64,000 nucleotides of DNA from Rhizobium sp. GN54. GTDB lineage: Bacteria; Pseudomonadota; Alphaproteobacteria; Rhizobiales; Rhizobiaceae. The DNA is taken from contig NZ_JAJNCZ010000014.1 of the NCBI RefSeq assembly GCF_021026345.1, forward strand, positions 35,648 through 99,647, in the 5' to 3' direction. Under the pieces are notes generated by a model. It worked only from the letters and a program-made list of their open reading frames with translations, searched no databases and had not been told where the DNA came from. The stretch's first letter is position 1, and each line of letters opens with the position of its first letter. Positions 29,195-38,693 of this stretch are shown here, one piece after another. The position numbers were made by a program, and so were the translations under genes.

Positions 29195-29552
29195 GGCGGA
29201 AAAGAAGCTTCGCCGGAAGGCCTTTCGGCGCGGCCACCGCGCCGAACTCATCGCTGCCCTCTATCTGATCGCCAGGCGCTATCGCATCATGGCCATCCGC
29301 TATCGTACCAAGGTCGGCGAGATCGACATCATCGCCCGCAAGGGCGATCTCGTCGCCTGCGTCGAGGTTAAGGCGCGCGCCAGCGAGGAAGGGGCCGTCT
29401 TCGCCGTTACCGGCACGGCCCAGCACCGCATCCGCGCCGCAAGCGATTTCTGGCTGGCCCGGCAGCCGGATGCCCATCGCCTCTCGATCCGCTACGACAT
29501 CGTCGCTGTCCTCCCCTGGCGCCTGCCGCGACACCTTCCCGACGCCTTCTAA
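29184..29552 (+). CDS. yraN: YraN-family endonuclease-like protein (UPF0102)
   Basis: A 122-residue protein of the Holliday-junction-resolvase-like (PD-(D/E)xK) fold. It shows the family core [28 protein letters not shown], where GEIDII and EVKAR are the putative metal and catalytic residues. Function is unproven; it is nearly always next to rsmI. It overlaps rsmI by 11 bp, so they are co-translated. In many relatives gshB follows directly; here the ugp operon lies between. Confidence 0.93.
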   Translation: MATEAEKKLRRKAFRRGHRAELIAALYLIARRYRIMAIRYRTKVGEIDIIARKGDLVACVEVKARASEEGAVFAVTGTAQHRIRAASDFWLARQPDAHRLSIRYDIVAVLPWRLPRHLPDAF

Positions 29553-29587
29553 GGCGTAAAAGGAAAGTGAAACGAACGTCATGTGAA

Positions 29588-29627
29588 TTGTAACCGTGCT
29601 GCCATGAAACTGTTACGCGCCCGTCAT
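29588..29627 (+). promoter_or_regulatory. Tandem Pho-box-like repeats upstream of ugpB
   Basis: Four 7-bp units spaced exactly 11 bp apart: TTGTAAC (29588), CTGCCAT (29599), CTGTTAC (29610) and CCGTCAT (29621). The PhoB consensus is CTGTCAT repeated at 11-bp intervals, so this reads as two overlapping Pho boxes. It ends 53 bp before the ugpB start. PhoB control under phosphate limitation is therefore likely for the whole ugp operon. Confidence 0.75.
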
Positions 29628-29680
29628 GGTGGCGCAATAGGCACTCGCACACCGATGTAACCGGTGGAGAGGATCCTTCC

Positions 29681-30979
29681 ATGATCAAGCAGTTTTCCCT
29701 CGCAGCAGTCTCGATAGCACTGACCGCGACCTCGTCGCTCGCCGCGACCAACATTTCCTGGTGGCACGGCATGGCCGGCCGCAACGGCGAGGTCATCAAC
29801 GAGGTGGCCCAGAAGTTCAATGCCTCGCAGACCGCCTGCGCGCTGACGCCGGTCTCCAAGGGCACCTATGAGGAGGCGCTGGCCTCCGGCATCGCCGCCT
29901 TCCGTTCCGGCGAGCAGCCGAACATCCTGCAGGTCTTCGATGCCGGTGCGGCCACCATCATCAACGCCAAGGGCGCCGTCGTCCCCGCCGAGGACCTGAT
30001 CAAGGAAGCCGGTTACGAGTTCGACCGCAATTCATTCATCGAGGGCGTGCGCTACTTCTACGCCGACAGCGACGGCAAGTTCGTCGGCATGCCGTTCAAC
30101 TCGTCCGCGCCGATCATGTACATCAACGACGAGGCGCTTAAGAAGGCCGGCGTCGCAGCCCCCAAGACCTGGGAAGAGTTCGAGGCGGCGGCCCCTAAGC
30201 TGAAGGAAGCCGGCTTCATCCCGCTCGTCCAGTCGCAGCTGACCTGGCAGTTCACCGAGAACTTCTTCTCGCGCAACAACATCCAGTTCGCCACCAACAA
30301 CAACGGCTATGACAGCGTCGCCGACACCCAGCTGAAGGTCACCGACCCGAACCTCGTCATGATGTTCGACAAGCTGAAATCCTGGGCCGACCAGGGCTAC
30401 TTCGCCTATTACGGCGCCGGCTGGAACGACAACCAGAAGCCGTTCGAGGAAAACAAGGTTGCCCTTTGGATCGGCTCGTCCGGCTCCTTCGGCGGCCTGC
30501 AGAAGACGGCGCAGATGCCGTTCTCGGCCGACTTCCTGCCCTACTGGGGTTCGATCTCGGGCGCCGGCACCAATTCCTTCATCGGCGGCGCGGCCCTCTT
30601 CGCCATGGCCGGAAAGCCGGCCGAGGAAAACAAGTGCGTGGCCGACTTCTTCCAGTTCCTGACCTCGCCGGAAATCCAGAAGTTCTACCACCAGGCCACC
30701 GGCTACGTCGCCATCACCACGGCTGCCTATGAGCTGACCAAGTCGGAAGGCTACTACGACAAGACCCCGGTCGCCGAAGTCGGCATCAAGCAGCTGATGC
30801 TGCCGGCCGGCGAATGGTCGAAGGGCTACCGCCTCGGCTTCTACCCGCAGATCCGCGAGATCATGGAGCGCGAATACGGCCGCATCTTCTCCGGCGAAAC
30901 GTCGGTAAAGGACGCCTTCGACACCATCGAGCGCGAAGGCAACGAACTCCTCGCCCGCTTCGCCAAGACGGCGGGTTGA
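29681..30979 (+). CDS. ugpB: sn-Glycerol-3-phosphate ABC transporter, periplasmic binding protein
   Basis: A 432-residue solute-binding protein. The signal peptide (residues 1-22, ending SLAA) precedes TNISWWHGMAGRNGEVINEV. NILQVFDAGAATIINAKGAVVP and FSRNNIQFATNNNGYDSVAD fit UgpB. It captures glycerol-3-phosphate and related diesters in the periplasm for UgpAEC. First gene of ugpBAEC, preceded by Pho-box-like repeats. A RIME-like repeat sits between it and ugpA, which may separate message levels of the abundant binding protein from those of the permeases. Confidence 0.96.
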   Translation: MIKQFSLAAVSIALTATSSLAATNISWWHGMAGRNGEVINEVAQKFNASQTACALTPVSKGTYEEALASGIAAFRSGEQPNILQVFDAGAATIINAKGAVVPAEDLIKEAGYEFDRNSFIEGVRYFYADSDGKFVGMPFNSSAPIMYINDEALKKAGVAAPKTWEEFEAAAPKLKEAGFIPLVQSQLTWQFTENFFSRNNIQFATNNNGYDSVADTQLKVTDPNLVMMFDKLKSWADQGYFAYYGAGWNDNQKPFEENKVALWIGSSGSFGGLQKTAQMPFSADFLPYWGSISGAGTNSFIGGAALFAMAGKPAEENKCVADFFQFLTSPEIQKFYHQATGYVAITTAAYELTKSEGYYDKTPVAEVGIKQLMLPAGEWSKGYRLGFYPQIREIMEREYGRIFSGETSVKDAFDTIEREGNELLARFAKTAG

Positions 30980-31005
30980 TAGGGACTGGCTGGCGAAACA
31001 GTCCG

Positions 31006-31123
31006 CCCCTCATCCGGCCTGCCGGCCACCTTCTCCCCGCGAGCGGGGAGAAGGATCCTCGCCGCAGCGTTTCCATCCCCCTCTCCCCTCTCCCGCTCGC
31101 GGGGAGAGGGGAGGGGTGAGGGG
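31006..31123. repeat. RIME-like rhizobial palindromic repeat
   Basis: A mosaic element between ugpB and ugpA. It has outer inverted ends CCCCTCA (31006) and TGAGGGG (31117), a perfect 12-bp palindrome CCTTCTCCCCGC / GCGGGGAGAAGG at 31029-31054, and a second GC hairpin at about 31077-31118. The opening CCCCTCATCCGGCCTGCCGG matches the Rhizobium-specific intergenic mosaic elements I know from S. meliloti and relatives. The paired hairpins in mRNA could act as a processing or stabilising site. Confidence 0.8.
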
Positions 31124-31196
31124 CAATCACCAATGAGGGTGAGGGGCTCTCAGAACGCCCGAATGACCGTGGCCCCATCCGCTCGAAGGTTCTCCC

Positions 31197-32078
31197 ATGA
31201 AGCGCGTCCAGTTCTCCTCGCCGCTGCTGCCTTACCTGTTCCTGGCGCCGCAGCTGGCGGTCATCGTCATTTTCTTCTACTGGCCGTCGGTGCGGGCGAT
31301 CCAGTCCTCCTTCTATCTGGAGGACCCCTTCGGCTTCGGCTCGACCTTCGTCGGCCTCGACAACTACATCGGCACGCTGCTCAACCCCGAATATCTCGCC
31401 ATCGCCCGCTTCACGGCGATCTTCACCGCACTCGTCACCTTCTTCTCGCTGGCGCTCGGCCTGCTGCTCGCCGTCAAGGCTGACGCGGTGATCCGCGGAA
31501 ATGCCACCTACAAGACGCTTTTGATCTCCGTCTATGCCATCGCCCCGCCGGTCGCGGGCCTGATCGGCATGATGTTCTTCGACCAGCACATCGGCCCCTT
31601 CGTCAAGATCGCTGCCTTCTTCGGCTGGGAGATGAAGGTGGGGCTGAGCTACTTCGACACCGCCTTCGCCATGATCGTCGTCGCTGTCTGGAAGCAGATC
31701 CCCTACAATTTCATCTTCTTCCTGTCCGGCCTGCAGGGGCTGCCGGCGTCGGTACGCGAGGCGGCCGCCATCGACTGCCGCTCCAGCGTCAAGCGCTTCT
31801 GGACCGTCATCTTCCCGCTTCTGGCGCCGACCGCCTTCTTCCTGCTGATCATCAACGTCACCTATGCGCTGTTCGACACCTTCGGCGTCATCGACGTGAT
31901 GGTGAAGGACAAGGCAGCCAACAACCCGATCACGCTCGTCTACAAGGTCTACATGGACGGTTTCCGCGGTAACGACATCGGCGGCTCCTCCGCCCAGTCG
32001 GTGATCCTGATGATCGTCGTCTTCGTGCTCACCGTGCTGCAGTTCCGCTTCATCGAGCGGCGCATCCACTACACCTGA
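31197..32078 (+). CDS. ugpA: sn-Glycerol-3-phosphate ABC transporter permease UgpA
   Basis: A 293-residue inner-membrane permease with six predicted helices. The EAA loop that contacts the ATPase is seen as SVREAAAIDCRSSVKRFWTVIFPLLAPT near residue 185, and GLDNYIGTLLNPEYLAI near 55 is typical of MalF/UgpA-type permeases. It pairs with UgpE. Second gene of the operon, separated from ugpB by the RIME-like repeat. Confidence 0.95.
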   Translation: MKRVQFSSPLLPYLFLAPQLAVIVIFFYWPSVRAIQSSFYLEDPFGFGSTFVGLDNYIGTLLNPEYLAIARFTAIFTALVTFFSLALGLLLAVKADAVIRGNATYKTLLISVYAIAPPVAGLIGMMFFDQHIGPFVKIAAFFGWEMKVGLSYFDTAFAMIVVAVWKQIPYNFIFFLSGLQGLPASVREAAAIDCRSSVKRFWTVIFPLLAPTAFFLLIINVTYALFDTFGVIDVMVKDKAANNPITLVYKVYMDGFRGNDIGGSSAQSVILMIVVFVLTVLQFRFIERRIHYT

Positions 32079-32085
32079 GGCGTCC

Positions 32086-32928
32086 ATGCACAGAACCCGC
32101 ATCCTCGACCATGCCGTCCTGATCCTCGGCGCCCTGTTCCTGACGCTGCCGGTGGTGGTTGCCTTCATGACCTCGTCGCACGAGGCGGCCGCGATCCATT
32201 CGAAGGGGCTGATGCTCTCCCCCGGCGGGCACTTCGTCGATACCTACGAGAAAGTCCTGACCCGGCAGGGCGGCTTCACCGGCCAGGTCACCGGCGCGCG
32301 GATGATGATGAATTCCTTCATCCTCGGCGTCGGCTTCGCCCTCGGCAAGATCGTGCTCTCCATGCTCGCCGCCTATGCGATCGTCTATTTCCGCTTCCGC
32401 TTTGCGACGCTCGCCTTCTGGGTGATCTTCACCACATTGCTTCTGCCGCTCGAGGTGCGCATCATGCCCTCCTACGAGGTGATGAGCGGCCTCGGCCTGA
32501 TCAACACCTATACCGGCTTGATCGTGCCGCTGCTGGCATCCGCCACTGGCACCTTCTATTTCCGCCAGTTCTTCAAGTCGGTGCCCGAGGAGCTTCTGGA
32601 GGCCGCCCGCATCGATGGCGCCGGGCCGTTCAAGTTCTTCATAGACGTGCTGGTGCCGCTGTCGAAGACGATGATCGCGGCGATCTTCATCATCATGTTC
32701 GTCTATGGCTGGAACCAGTATCTCTGGCCGATGCTGATGACCACGGACGAGCGCTTCTTCACCCTGATGCGCGGCATCAAGCAGATCCTCCAGGTCTGGA
32801 TCGGCTCGCAGATCCCCGACTACAACGAGGCCTTCGCGCTGGCCGTGCTGGCCATGCTTCCGCCCGTCCTCGTCGTGGTGGTCTTCCAGAGCTGGTTCAT
32901 CAAGGGCCTCACCGAAAGCGACAAGTAA
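32086..32928 (+). CDS. ugpE: sn-Glycerol-3-phosphate ABC transporter permease UgpE
   Basis: A 280-residue permease, the MalG-type partner of UgpA. It has about six membrane helices, the EAA loop [28 protein letters not shown] near residue 165, and [25 protein letters not shown], which is characteristic of UgpE. It starts 7 bp after ugpA and ends 10 bp before ugpC. Confidence 0.96.
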   Translation: MHRTRILDHAVLILGALFLTLPVVVAFMTSSHEAAAIHSKGLMLSPGGHFVDTYEKVLTRQGGFTGQVTGARMMMNSFILGVGFALGKIVLSMLAAYAIVYFRFRFATLAFWVIFTTLLLPLEVRIMPSYEVMSGLGLINTYTGLIVPLLASATGTFYFRQFFKSVPEELLEAARIDGAGPFKFFIDVLVPLSKTMIAAIFIIMFVYGWNQYLWPMLMTTDERFFTLMRGIKQILQVWIGSQIPDYNEAFALAVLAMLPPVLVVVVFQSWFIKGLTESDK

Positions 32929-32938
32929 GGAAACGTCG

Positions 32939-34063
32939 ATGGCAACGATCGAGATCGACAAGGTATCGAAGATCTATCACGGCGGCGTGCCGGCGGTGAG
33001 CGAGGTCGACATTCAGATCGACGACGGCGAGTTCATCGTCCTCGTCGGCCCGTCCGGCTGCGGCAAGTCGACCCTGCTGCGCATGGTCGCCGGTCTGGAG
33101 ACGATCTCGTCCGGCACGGTGAAAATCAGCGGCCGCGTCGTCAACGACGTCGAACCGGCCGACCGCGACATCGCCATGGTGTTCCAGAACTACGCGCTCT
33201 ATCCGCACATGAGCGTGCGCGAGAACCTCGCCTACGGGCTGAAGAACCGGCGCACGCCGAAGAATGAGATCGAGGCCCGCGTCGCCGAAGCCGCCCGCAT
33301 GCTGGAGCTCGGGCCCTATCTCGACCGCAAGCCGCGCGCGCTCTCCGGCGGCCAGCGCCAGCGCGTCGCCATGGGCCGGGCCATCGTCCGCCATCCCTCA
33401 GCCTTCCTCTTCGACGAGCCGCTCTCCAATCTCGACGCCAAGCTGCGCGTTTCCATGCGTGGCGAGATCAAGCGCCTGCAGCGCCGTGTCGGCACCACCT
33501 CGCTCTATGTCACCCACGACCAGCTCGAGGCGATGACGCTGGCCGACCGGCTCGTCGTCCTGAACGGCGGCCGCATCGAGCAGATCGGCCGCCCCCTCGA
33601 CGTCTACCACGCCCCCGCCTCGACCTTCGTCGCAAGCTTCATCGGCTCGCCGGCGATGAACCTCGTGCAGGGCGAACTGCACGGCAGCAGGCTCGCGATC
33701 GGCCCGGCGCTGATCGATCTCGGCCAGGCGGTGCCGACCCAAGGCGCCGTAACCGTCGGCTTTCGTGCCGAGGACCTGCAGGTGGCGACCGGCGGCGCCG
33801 CTGCCCACGCCGACACCCTGCCGCTCAGTGTCGACTACGTCGAGGAACTGGGCTCGCAGCGCCTTGTCCACGGCACGGTCGGCGACCAGGCCGTCACCGT
33901 CGCGCTTTCGTCGGACGCGCCGCTGTCCGGCGAGATGCAGGTCGCGGTCCCGCTCGGCCGGCTGCATTTCTTCGATGCCGGGACCGGCCGCCGTCTCGCC
34001 TGGTCGACCGCCGAAACGCACCGCACCACCACGACCGCAAACCTTCTGGAGACCGCCCGATGA
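32939..34063 (+). CDS. ugpC: sn-Glycerol-3-phosphate ABC transporter ATP-binding protein
   Basis: The 374-residue ATPase of the Ugp system. Walker A is GPSGCGKST near residue 38, the signature [14 protein letters not shown] near 135, Walker [13 protein letters not shown] near 156, and the switch His in [10 protein letters not shown]. After residue 240 comes the TOBE domain, as in MalK/UgpC regulators. It ends by overlapping the next gene ATGA by 4 bp, so that gene belongs to the operon. Confidence 0.96.
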   Translation: MATIEIDKVSKIYHGGVPAVSEVDIQIDDGEFIVLVGPSGCGKSTLLRMVAGLETISSGTVKISGRVVNDVEPADRDIAMVFQNYALYPHMSVRENLAYGLKNRRTPKNEIEARVAEAARMLELGPYLDRKPRALSGGQRQRVAMGRAIVRHPSAFLFDEPLSNLDAKLRVSMRGEIKRLQRRVGTTSLYVTHDQLEAMTLADRLVVLNGGRIEQIGRPLDVYHAPASTFVASFIGSPAMNLVQGELHGSRLAIGPALIDLGQAVPTQGAVTVGFRAEDLQVATGGAAAHADTLPLSVDYVEELGSQRLVHGTVGDQAVTVALSSDAPLSGEMQVAVPLGRLHFFDAGTGRRLAWSTAETHRTTTTANLLETAR

Positions 34064-35055
34064 TCCGTGCGACCGTCCCGGCCCTCGCGGGCGCGCCCGA
34101 GGACATTCGCCTGCAGGTCGCCGCCCTGCCGCGCACGATCGCCGCCCATGACGGGAAGATGGCGGAGCTGCCCTTCATGAACGCGATCGAGACGGGCGGG
34201 AACGCAGCGTCGGCCGGCCCGCTCGCCTTCCCGTTCGAGGTTGCCGCCTGGAACCTGGAGCGCTGCCTGTTTCCCGAGGCGACAGCGGGCCTGCTGCGGC
34301 AGGCAACGTCGGCGCCCGTCGTGCTTGTCTCCGAGATGGACGACGGCATGGCCCGGACCGGACAGCGCAACACCACCGCCGATCTCGCCGGCCTTCTCGG
34401 CATGGCCTATGCCTACGGCGTCGAGTTCCTCGAACTCGGCCTCGGCTCGGCCACCGAGCGCGCGTTCTGCAAGGACGATTTCAACCTTCACGGATTCCAC
34501 GGCAACGGACTGATGGCAGCCGTTCCGCTGGCGCAGCCCTTCATGCTGCGTCTCGAAGGCGAAAGGCTCTGGTTCATCGACGGCGGCGACCAGCCGCGGC
34601 TTGGTGAGCGCATGGCGATCGGCGCCGTGATCGAGACGGATGCCGGCCCCATCGTCATAGTCTCCGTCCATCTCGAAAGCGCCACAACCGCTGCCTACCG
34701 CGAACGCCAGGTAGCAAGCCTCATCGATGCGCTGGACGAGGCCTTCCCGGGCGTGCCGGTGCTGATCGGCGGCGATCTCAACACCGGCAACCACGCCGGC
34801 GGCGATTTCGAGGCCGAGGGCCTGTTCCGGCAGGCGGCCGCGCGTGGTTTCTCCCGCCATGGCGGACCACTGGACCGGATGACCACGCGGCCGAGCCTGA
34901 TCACTCGCTGGCCGGAGCGGGCGATGAAGCTCGACTGGTTCCTCGCCCGCGGCCTCGTCGTCGGCGAGACCCGCATCGTCCCCTCGCTCGACGAAACCGG
35001 TCGCCCGCTCTCCGACCACGACCTGATCGTCTGCCGCATCGAGGGGCTGGAATAG
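34060..35055 (+). CDS. EEP-family phosphodiesterase at the ugp operon end
   Basis: A 331-residue endonuclease/exonuclease/phosphatase-fold hydrolase with the metal and catalytic motifs [40 protein letters not shown] and LSDHDLI. In ugp operons this place is usually taken by ugpQ, a glycerophosphodiester phosphodiesterase of another fold. The 4-bp overlap with ugpC and the shared Pho control suggest that this enzyme liberates or processes the imported phosphodiester, a role inferred only from context. Confidence 0.87.
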   Translation: MIRATVPALAGAPEDIRLQVAALPRTIAAHDGKMAELPFMNAIETGGNAASAGPLAFPFEVAAWNLERCLFPEATAGLLRQATSAPVVLVSEMDDGMARTGQRNTTADLAGLLGMAYAYGVEFLELGLGSATERAFCKDDFNLHGFHGNGLMAAVPLAQPFMLRLEGERLWFIDGGDQPRLGERMAIGAVIETDAGPIVIVSVHLESATTAAYRERQVASLIDALDEAFPGVPVLIGGDLNTGNHAGGDFEAEGLFRQAAARGFSRHGGPLDRMTTRPSLITRWPERAMKLDWFLARGLVVGETRIVPSLDETGRPLSDHDLIVCRIEGLE

Positions 35056-35162
35056 ACATCTGCCCCGAAAAGAGCCGTGATCGCTAAAATTGTAGCGTCC
35101 GCATGAACCGGCCTCGAACCTTCTTCGTCTATGTGATCGGGGATGACGGAGAGGGGACTTCC

Positions 35163-35663
35163 ATGGTTCTGAAACTGATGCTTGCGAGTGCGATCGGCAT
35201 GGCGGTGCGGACGATCCCGGCAAAGGCGCTGCCGGCGCAACCGCTGATCGCCGCCTCCATGGACGAGATGGAAATGGCGGACGCCCCGATCGAGTCGTCC
35301 TGGATCCTCGAAGGAGAACCACGCGCGCGTCTCGCCCTTCATTCGCGCGGCCATGACGACCAGTCGACCACCGCGATCTGGGACTGCACGGCCGGCACCT
35401 TCCGCTGGTATTTCGGCTGGGACGAGACGGTGATGATCCTGGAAGGCGAGGTGCATGTCACGACCGAGAACGGCACCGAACGGACGCTGCGCGCCGGCGA
35501 TATCGCCTATTTCGCCGGCAAGACCTGGGCCACCTGGCGCGTTGACAGCTACGTCCGCAAGATCGCGTTCTGCCGCAAGCAGTTCCCGGCCCCGGTGGCA
35601 ATGCTTCTGAAGGTTCGCGACATGATGCGGGCCGGCGGTGCCCGCGGCGGCCTGGCCGCCTGA
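35163..35663 (+). CDS. Cupin-domain protein (DUF861-like)
   Basis: A 166-residue protein with one small beta-barrel cupin: STTAIWDCTAGTFRWYFGWDETVMILEGEVHVTT and LRAGDIAYFAGKTWATWRVDSYVRKIAFC, the Cupin_3 pattern with the tryptophan-rich core. About 60 residues precede the barrel. ATG 35163 was chosen because GGAGAGGGG lies 7 bp upstream; an in-frame ATG at 35103 has none. The function is unknown; it lies between the ugp operon and gshB. Confidence 0.83.
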   Translation: MVLKLMLASAIGMAVRTIPAKALPAQPLIAASMDEMEMADAPIESSWILEGEPRARLALHSRGHDDQSTTAIWDCTAGTFRWYFGWDETVMILEGEVHVTTENGTERTLRAGDIAYFAGKTWATWRVDSYVRKIAFCRKQFPAPVAMLLKVRDMMRAGGARGGLAA

Positions 35664-35769
35664 TCCTCCGGAGCGAAAGCGCTCCATGACGGGCGAAGCC
35701 TGTGCGCCGCCCGTTGCCTTTGCCGGGCGACGGTCCTAAATGTGACCGGCACTCCGTGAGGGACTATCC

Positions 35770-36717
35770 ATGGCAAAGATCAAGAACGTCGCAGTCCAGA
35801 TGGACCACGTGTCCACCGTCAATATCGCAGGCGATTCCACCTTCGCCATGAGCCTCGAGGCCCAGGCCCGCGGCTACAACCTCTTCCACTACACGCCCGA
35901 CAGGCTCAGCCTGCGCGACGGCACGGTCTTTGCGACCGTCGAGCCAATGACGCTGCGCGAGGTGAAGGGCGATCACTACGAACTCGGCGCACCCGAGCGG
36001 ATCGACCTGTCGACGATGGACGTGGTGCTGCTGCGACAGGATCCGCCCTTCGACATGGCCTACATCACCTCCACCCACATGCTGGAGCGCATCCATCCGA
36101 AGACGCTGGTGGTCAACGACCCGGCCTGGGTGCGCAATTCGCCGGAGAAGATCTTCGTCACCGAATTCGCCGACCTGATGCCGGAGACGCTGATCACCCG
36201 CGACCCGGGCGAGATCCGCCGCTTCCGCGAGGAGATGGGCGATATCATCCTGAAGCCGCTCTACGGCAATGGCGGCGCCGGCGTCTTCCATTCCACCCGC
36301 GACGACCGCAACCTGTCCTCGCTGCTCGAGATGTTCGGCCAGATGTTCCGCGAGCCCTTCATCGCGCAGGCCTACCTGCCCGACGTCCGCAAGGGTGACA
36401 AACGCATCATCCTCGTCGACGGCGAGCCGGTCGGCGCGATCAACCGCGTTCCCGCCGAGCATGACAGCCGCTCCAACATGCATGTCGGCGGCCGTGCCGA
36501 ACCGACCGAACTGACGAAGCGCGAGGAGGAGATCTGCGCGCGTATCGGGCCGGCATTGAAGGAGCGCGGCTTCCTGCTCGTCGGTATCGACGTCATCGGC
36601 GACTACATGACCGAGATCAACGTCACCTCGCCGACCGGCATCCGCGAAGTGAAAAGGTTCGGCGGCGCCGATATCGCAAGCCTGCTTTGGGACGCGATCG
36701 AGAAGAAGCGCCAGTAG
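35770..36717 (+). CDS. gshB: Glutathione synthetase
   Basis: Joins gamma-glutamylcysteine and glycine with ATP to make glutathione. The 315-residue ATP-grasp protein shows [13 protein letters not shown] near residue 85, [17 protein letters not shown] near 118, [13 protein letters not shown] near 160 (ATP loop) and [23 protein letters not shown] near 265 (metal ligands). The length fits prokaryotic GshB. It is transcribed rightward and converges on mutM. Confidence 0.98.
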   Translation: MAKIKNVAVQMDHVSTVNIAGDSTFAMSLEAQARGYNLFHYTPDRLSLRDGTVFATVEPMTLREVKGDHYELGAPERIDLSTMDVVLLRQDPPFDMAYITSTHMLERIHPKTLVVNDPAWVRNSPEKIFVTEFADLMPETLITRDPGEIRRFREEMGDIILKPLYGNGGAGVFHSTRDDRNLSSLLEMFGQMFREPFIAQAYLPDVRKGDKRIILVDGEPVGAINRVPAEHDSRSNMHVGGRAEPTELTKREEEICARIGPALKERGFLLVGIDVIGDYMTEINVTSPTGIREVKRFGGADIASLLWDAIEKKRQ

Positions 36718-36781
36718 CGGGAAGCGGCCCCCGATCCGATAAGGCGGGACCCGCGCGGGTGACCAACGTCTCCTTGGCAGG

Positions 36782-37672
36782 CTATTTCTGGCAGGCCACG
36801 CAGCGGAAGGTGGAGCGGCCGGACTGGACGATGCGGTTGACCGTGCCGCCGCAGCCGGGCGTGCGGCAGGCCTCGCCCTCGCGGTCGTAGACGGAAAACG
36901 AATGCTGGAAATAGCCGAGCGAGCCGTCGGCGCGGATATGGTCGCGCAGCGTCGATCCGCCGGCCTCGATCGCATCGGCGATCACCGCGCGGATCGCATC
37001 CGTCAGCGTCAGCAGTTCGCGCCGGGGCTTGCCTGCCGCCGTCACCAGCGTCCCCGCCGCCCGCTCGGGCGAAAGATGCGCCCGCCACAGCGCCTCGCAG
37101 ACATAGATGTTGCCAAGCCCGGCAATGGTCTTCTGGTCGAGCAGCGCCGCCTTCAACGGCTGGCTGCGACCGCGCAGCCTTGCCGCCAGATACGCTGCGT
37201 CGAGCGCGTTGCCGGTCGGCTCGATGCCGAGTTCGCGCAGGTAGGGATGTTCGGAAAGCCCCTCGCGCCGGGCGAGGTCCATGAAGCCGAACCGGCGCGG
37301 ATCGTTGTAGATGACGCGCTGCGGCCCGCCGGGTGTTTCGAGATGCAGCACGACATGGTCGTGCCGCTCGTCCTTGCCGCGCGGCACATGGAATTCGCCG
37401 GGCACGGTCTCGTCCCGCGGTCCCGCGACACGGAAGGAGCCGGACATGCCGAGATGGGCGATGACCACGTCGCCGCCGTCGAGATCGATCAGCAGGTACT
37501 TTGCCCGCCGCCCGAGCGAGATCACCCTGCGCCCGGCCAGCGCCTCGGCGAAACCGGCGGGGAAGGGGAAGCGCAGGTCCGGCCGGCGCAATTCGGCGCG
37601 TGCGATGACAGCGCCTTCCATCACAGGCGCCAGCCCGCGCCTGACCGTCTCCACTTCCGGCAATTCCGGCAT
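36782..37672 (-). CDS. mutM: Formamidopyrimidine-DNA glycosylase
   Basis: Removes 8-oxoguanine and formamidopyrimidines and nicks the DNA. The mature N-terminus [13 protein letters not shown] (catalytic Pro2, Glu3) is present, with DPRRFGFM and [14 protein letters not shown] in the middle. The C-terminal zinc finger is complete: CRTPGC (C-x4-C) and CVAC (C-x2-C), with SGRSTF between. 296 residues. ATG 37672 is fixed by the PELPE requirement. It is divergent from ubiE. Confidence 0.98.
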   Translation of the reverse strand: MPELPEVETVRRGLAPVMEGAVIARAELRRPDLRFPFPAGFAEALAGRRVISLGRRAKYLLIDLDGGDVVIAHLGMSGSFRVAGPRDETVPGEFHVPRGKDERHDHVVLHLETPGGPQRVIYNDPRRFGFMDLARREGLSEHPYLRELGIEPTGNALDAAYLAARLRGRSQPLKAALLDQKTIAGLGNIYVCEALWRAHLSPERAAGTLVTAAGKPRRELLTLTDAIRAVIADAIEAGGSTLRDHIRADGSLGYFQHSFSVYDREGEACRTPGCGGTVNRIVQSGRSTFRCVACQK

Positions 37673-37812
37673 CGCATGCTCCTGAAGCGATTTAACCCTG
37701 CGACGCATTTGCCGCCGCTTCGCAATTCCCTATCGCCGATCTTTATCCTATATACCAGCCCGACGATGCCGCGGGACAACCGGCCCGGCGGAGCGCAACA
37801 ATGGAGACGGAC

Positions 37813-38592
37813 ATGAGCGATCGGGAACGCACCTCGGCGGATGGCGGCATGGAAACCTCCTACGGCTTCCGGCAGGTGGCCGAGGGCGAGAAGCAGGCGC
37901 TCGTCAACGACGTCTTCCACAAGGTCGCCAAGCGCTACGACATCATGAATGACATCATGTCCGCAGGCCTCCACCGCGCCTGGAAGGATGCGATGATCGC
38001 AGCCCTCAACCCGCGCAAGGAAGCGTCCTACCGCGTCCTCGACGTCGCCGGCGGAACGGGCGACATCGCCTTCCGCATCGTCGAGGCGTCCGATCGCCTC
38101 GCCCATGCCACCGTGCTCGACATCAACGGCTCGATGCTCGCCGTCGGCGCCGACCGCGCGGCGAAGAAGGGGCTGGCCGCCAATCTCGATTTCGTCGAGG
38201 CGAACGCCGAGGAACTGCCGTTCGAGAACAATTCCTTCGATGCCTACACGATCGCCTTCGGCATCCGCAACGTGCCGCGCATCGACGTGGCGCTGTCGGA
38301 GGCCTATCGCGTGCTGAAGCGCGGCGGACGGCTGCTCGTGCTCGAATTCTCCGAGGTCGAGGTGCCACTGCTCGACCGGTTCTATGACACCTGGTCGTTC
38401 AAGGCGATCCCGCAGTTCGGCAAGATGGTGACCGGCGAGGCCGAACCCTACCAGTACCTTGTCGAATCGATCCGCAAGTTCCCCAACCAGGCCGACTTCG
38501 CCGAAATGATCCGTGCGGCCGGCTTCTCCCGCGTCAGCTTCACCAACTATACCGGCGGCATCGCCGCCCTGCATTCCGGCTGGAAGCTCTGA
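37813..38592 (+). CDS. ubiE: Demethylmenaquinone/2-methoxy-6-polyprenyl-benzoquinol methyltransferase
   Basis: C-methylates the ubiquinone ring precursor. The 259-residue SAM methyltransferase shows [31 protein letters not shown] (SAM), [14 protein letters not shown] and [12 protein letters not shown] at the end, the exact UbiE tail. ATG 37813 has GGAG 6 bp upstream; the ATG at 37801 is an alternative. It is followed by ubiB after about 100 bp, a common rhizobial pair. Confidence 0.97.
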   Translation: MSDRERTSADGGMETSYGFRQVAEGEKQALVNDVFHKVAKRYDIMNDIMSAGLHRAWKDAMIAALNPRKEASYRVLDVAGGTGDIAFRIVEASDRLAHATVLDINGSMLAVGADRAAKKGLAANLDFVEANAEELPFENNSFDAYTIAFGIRNVPRIDVALSEAYRVLKRGGRLLVLEFSEVEVPLLDRFYDTWSFKAIPQFGKMVTGEAEPYQYLVESIRKFPNQADFAEMIRAAGFSRVSFTNYTGGIAALHSGWKL

Positions 38593-38693
38593 GGCATGCC
38601 GCAGACCGCTGACAAGCTCCCGCTCGCCCGAATGAAGACGTGCCCCGCTGCCGGTGGTCCTGCAGCGCACGGCCGCTTCCGCGGTGACGCCGC

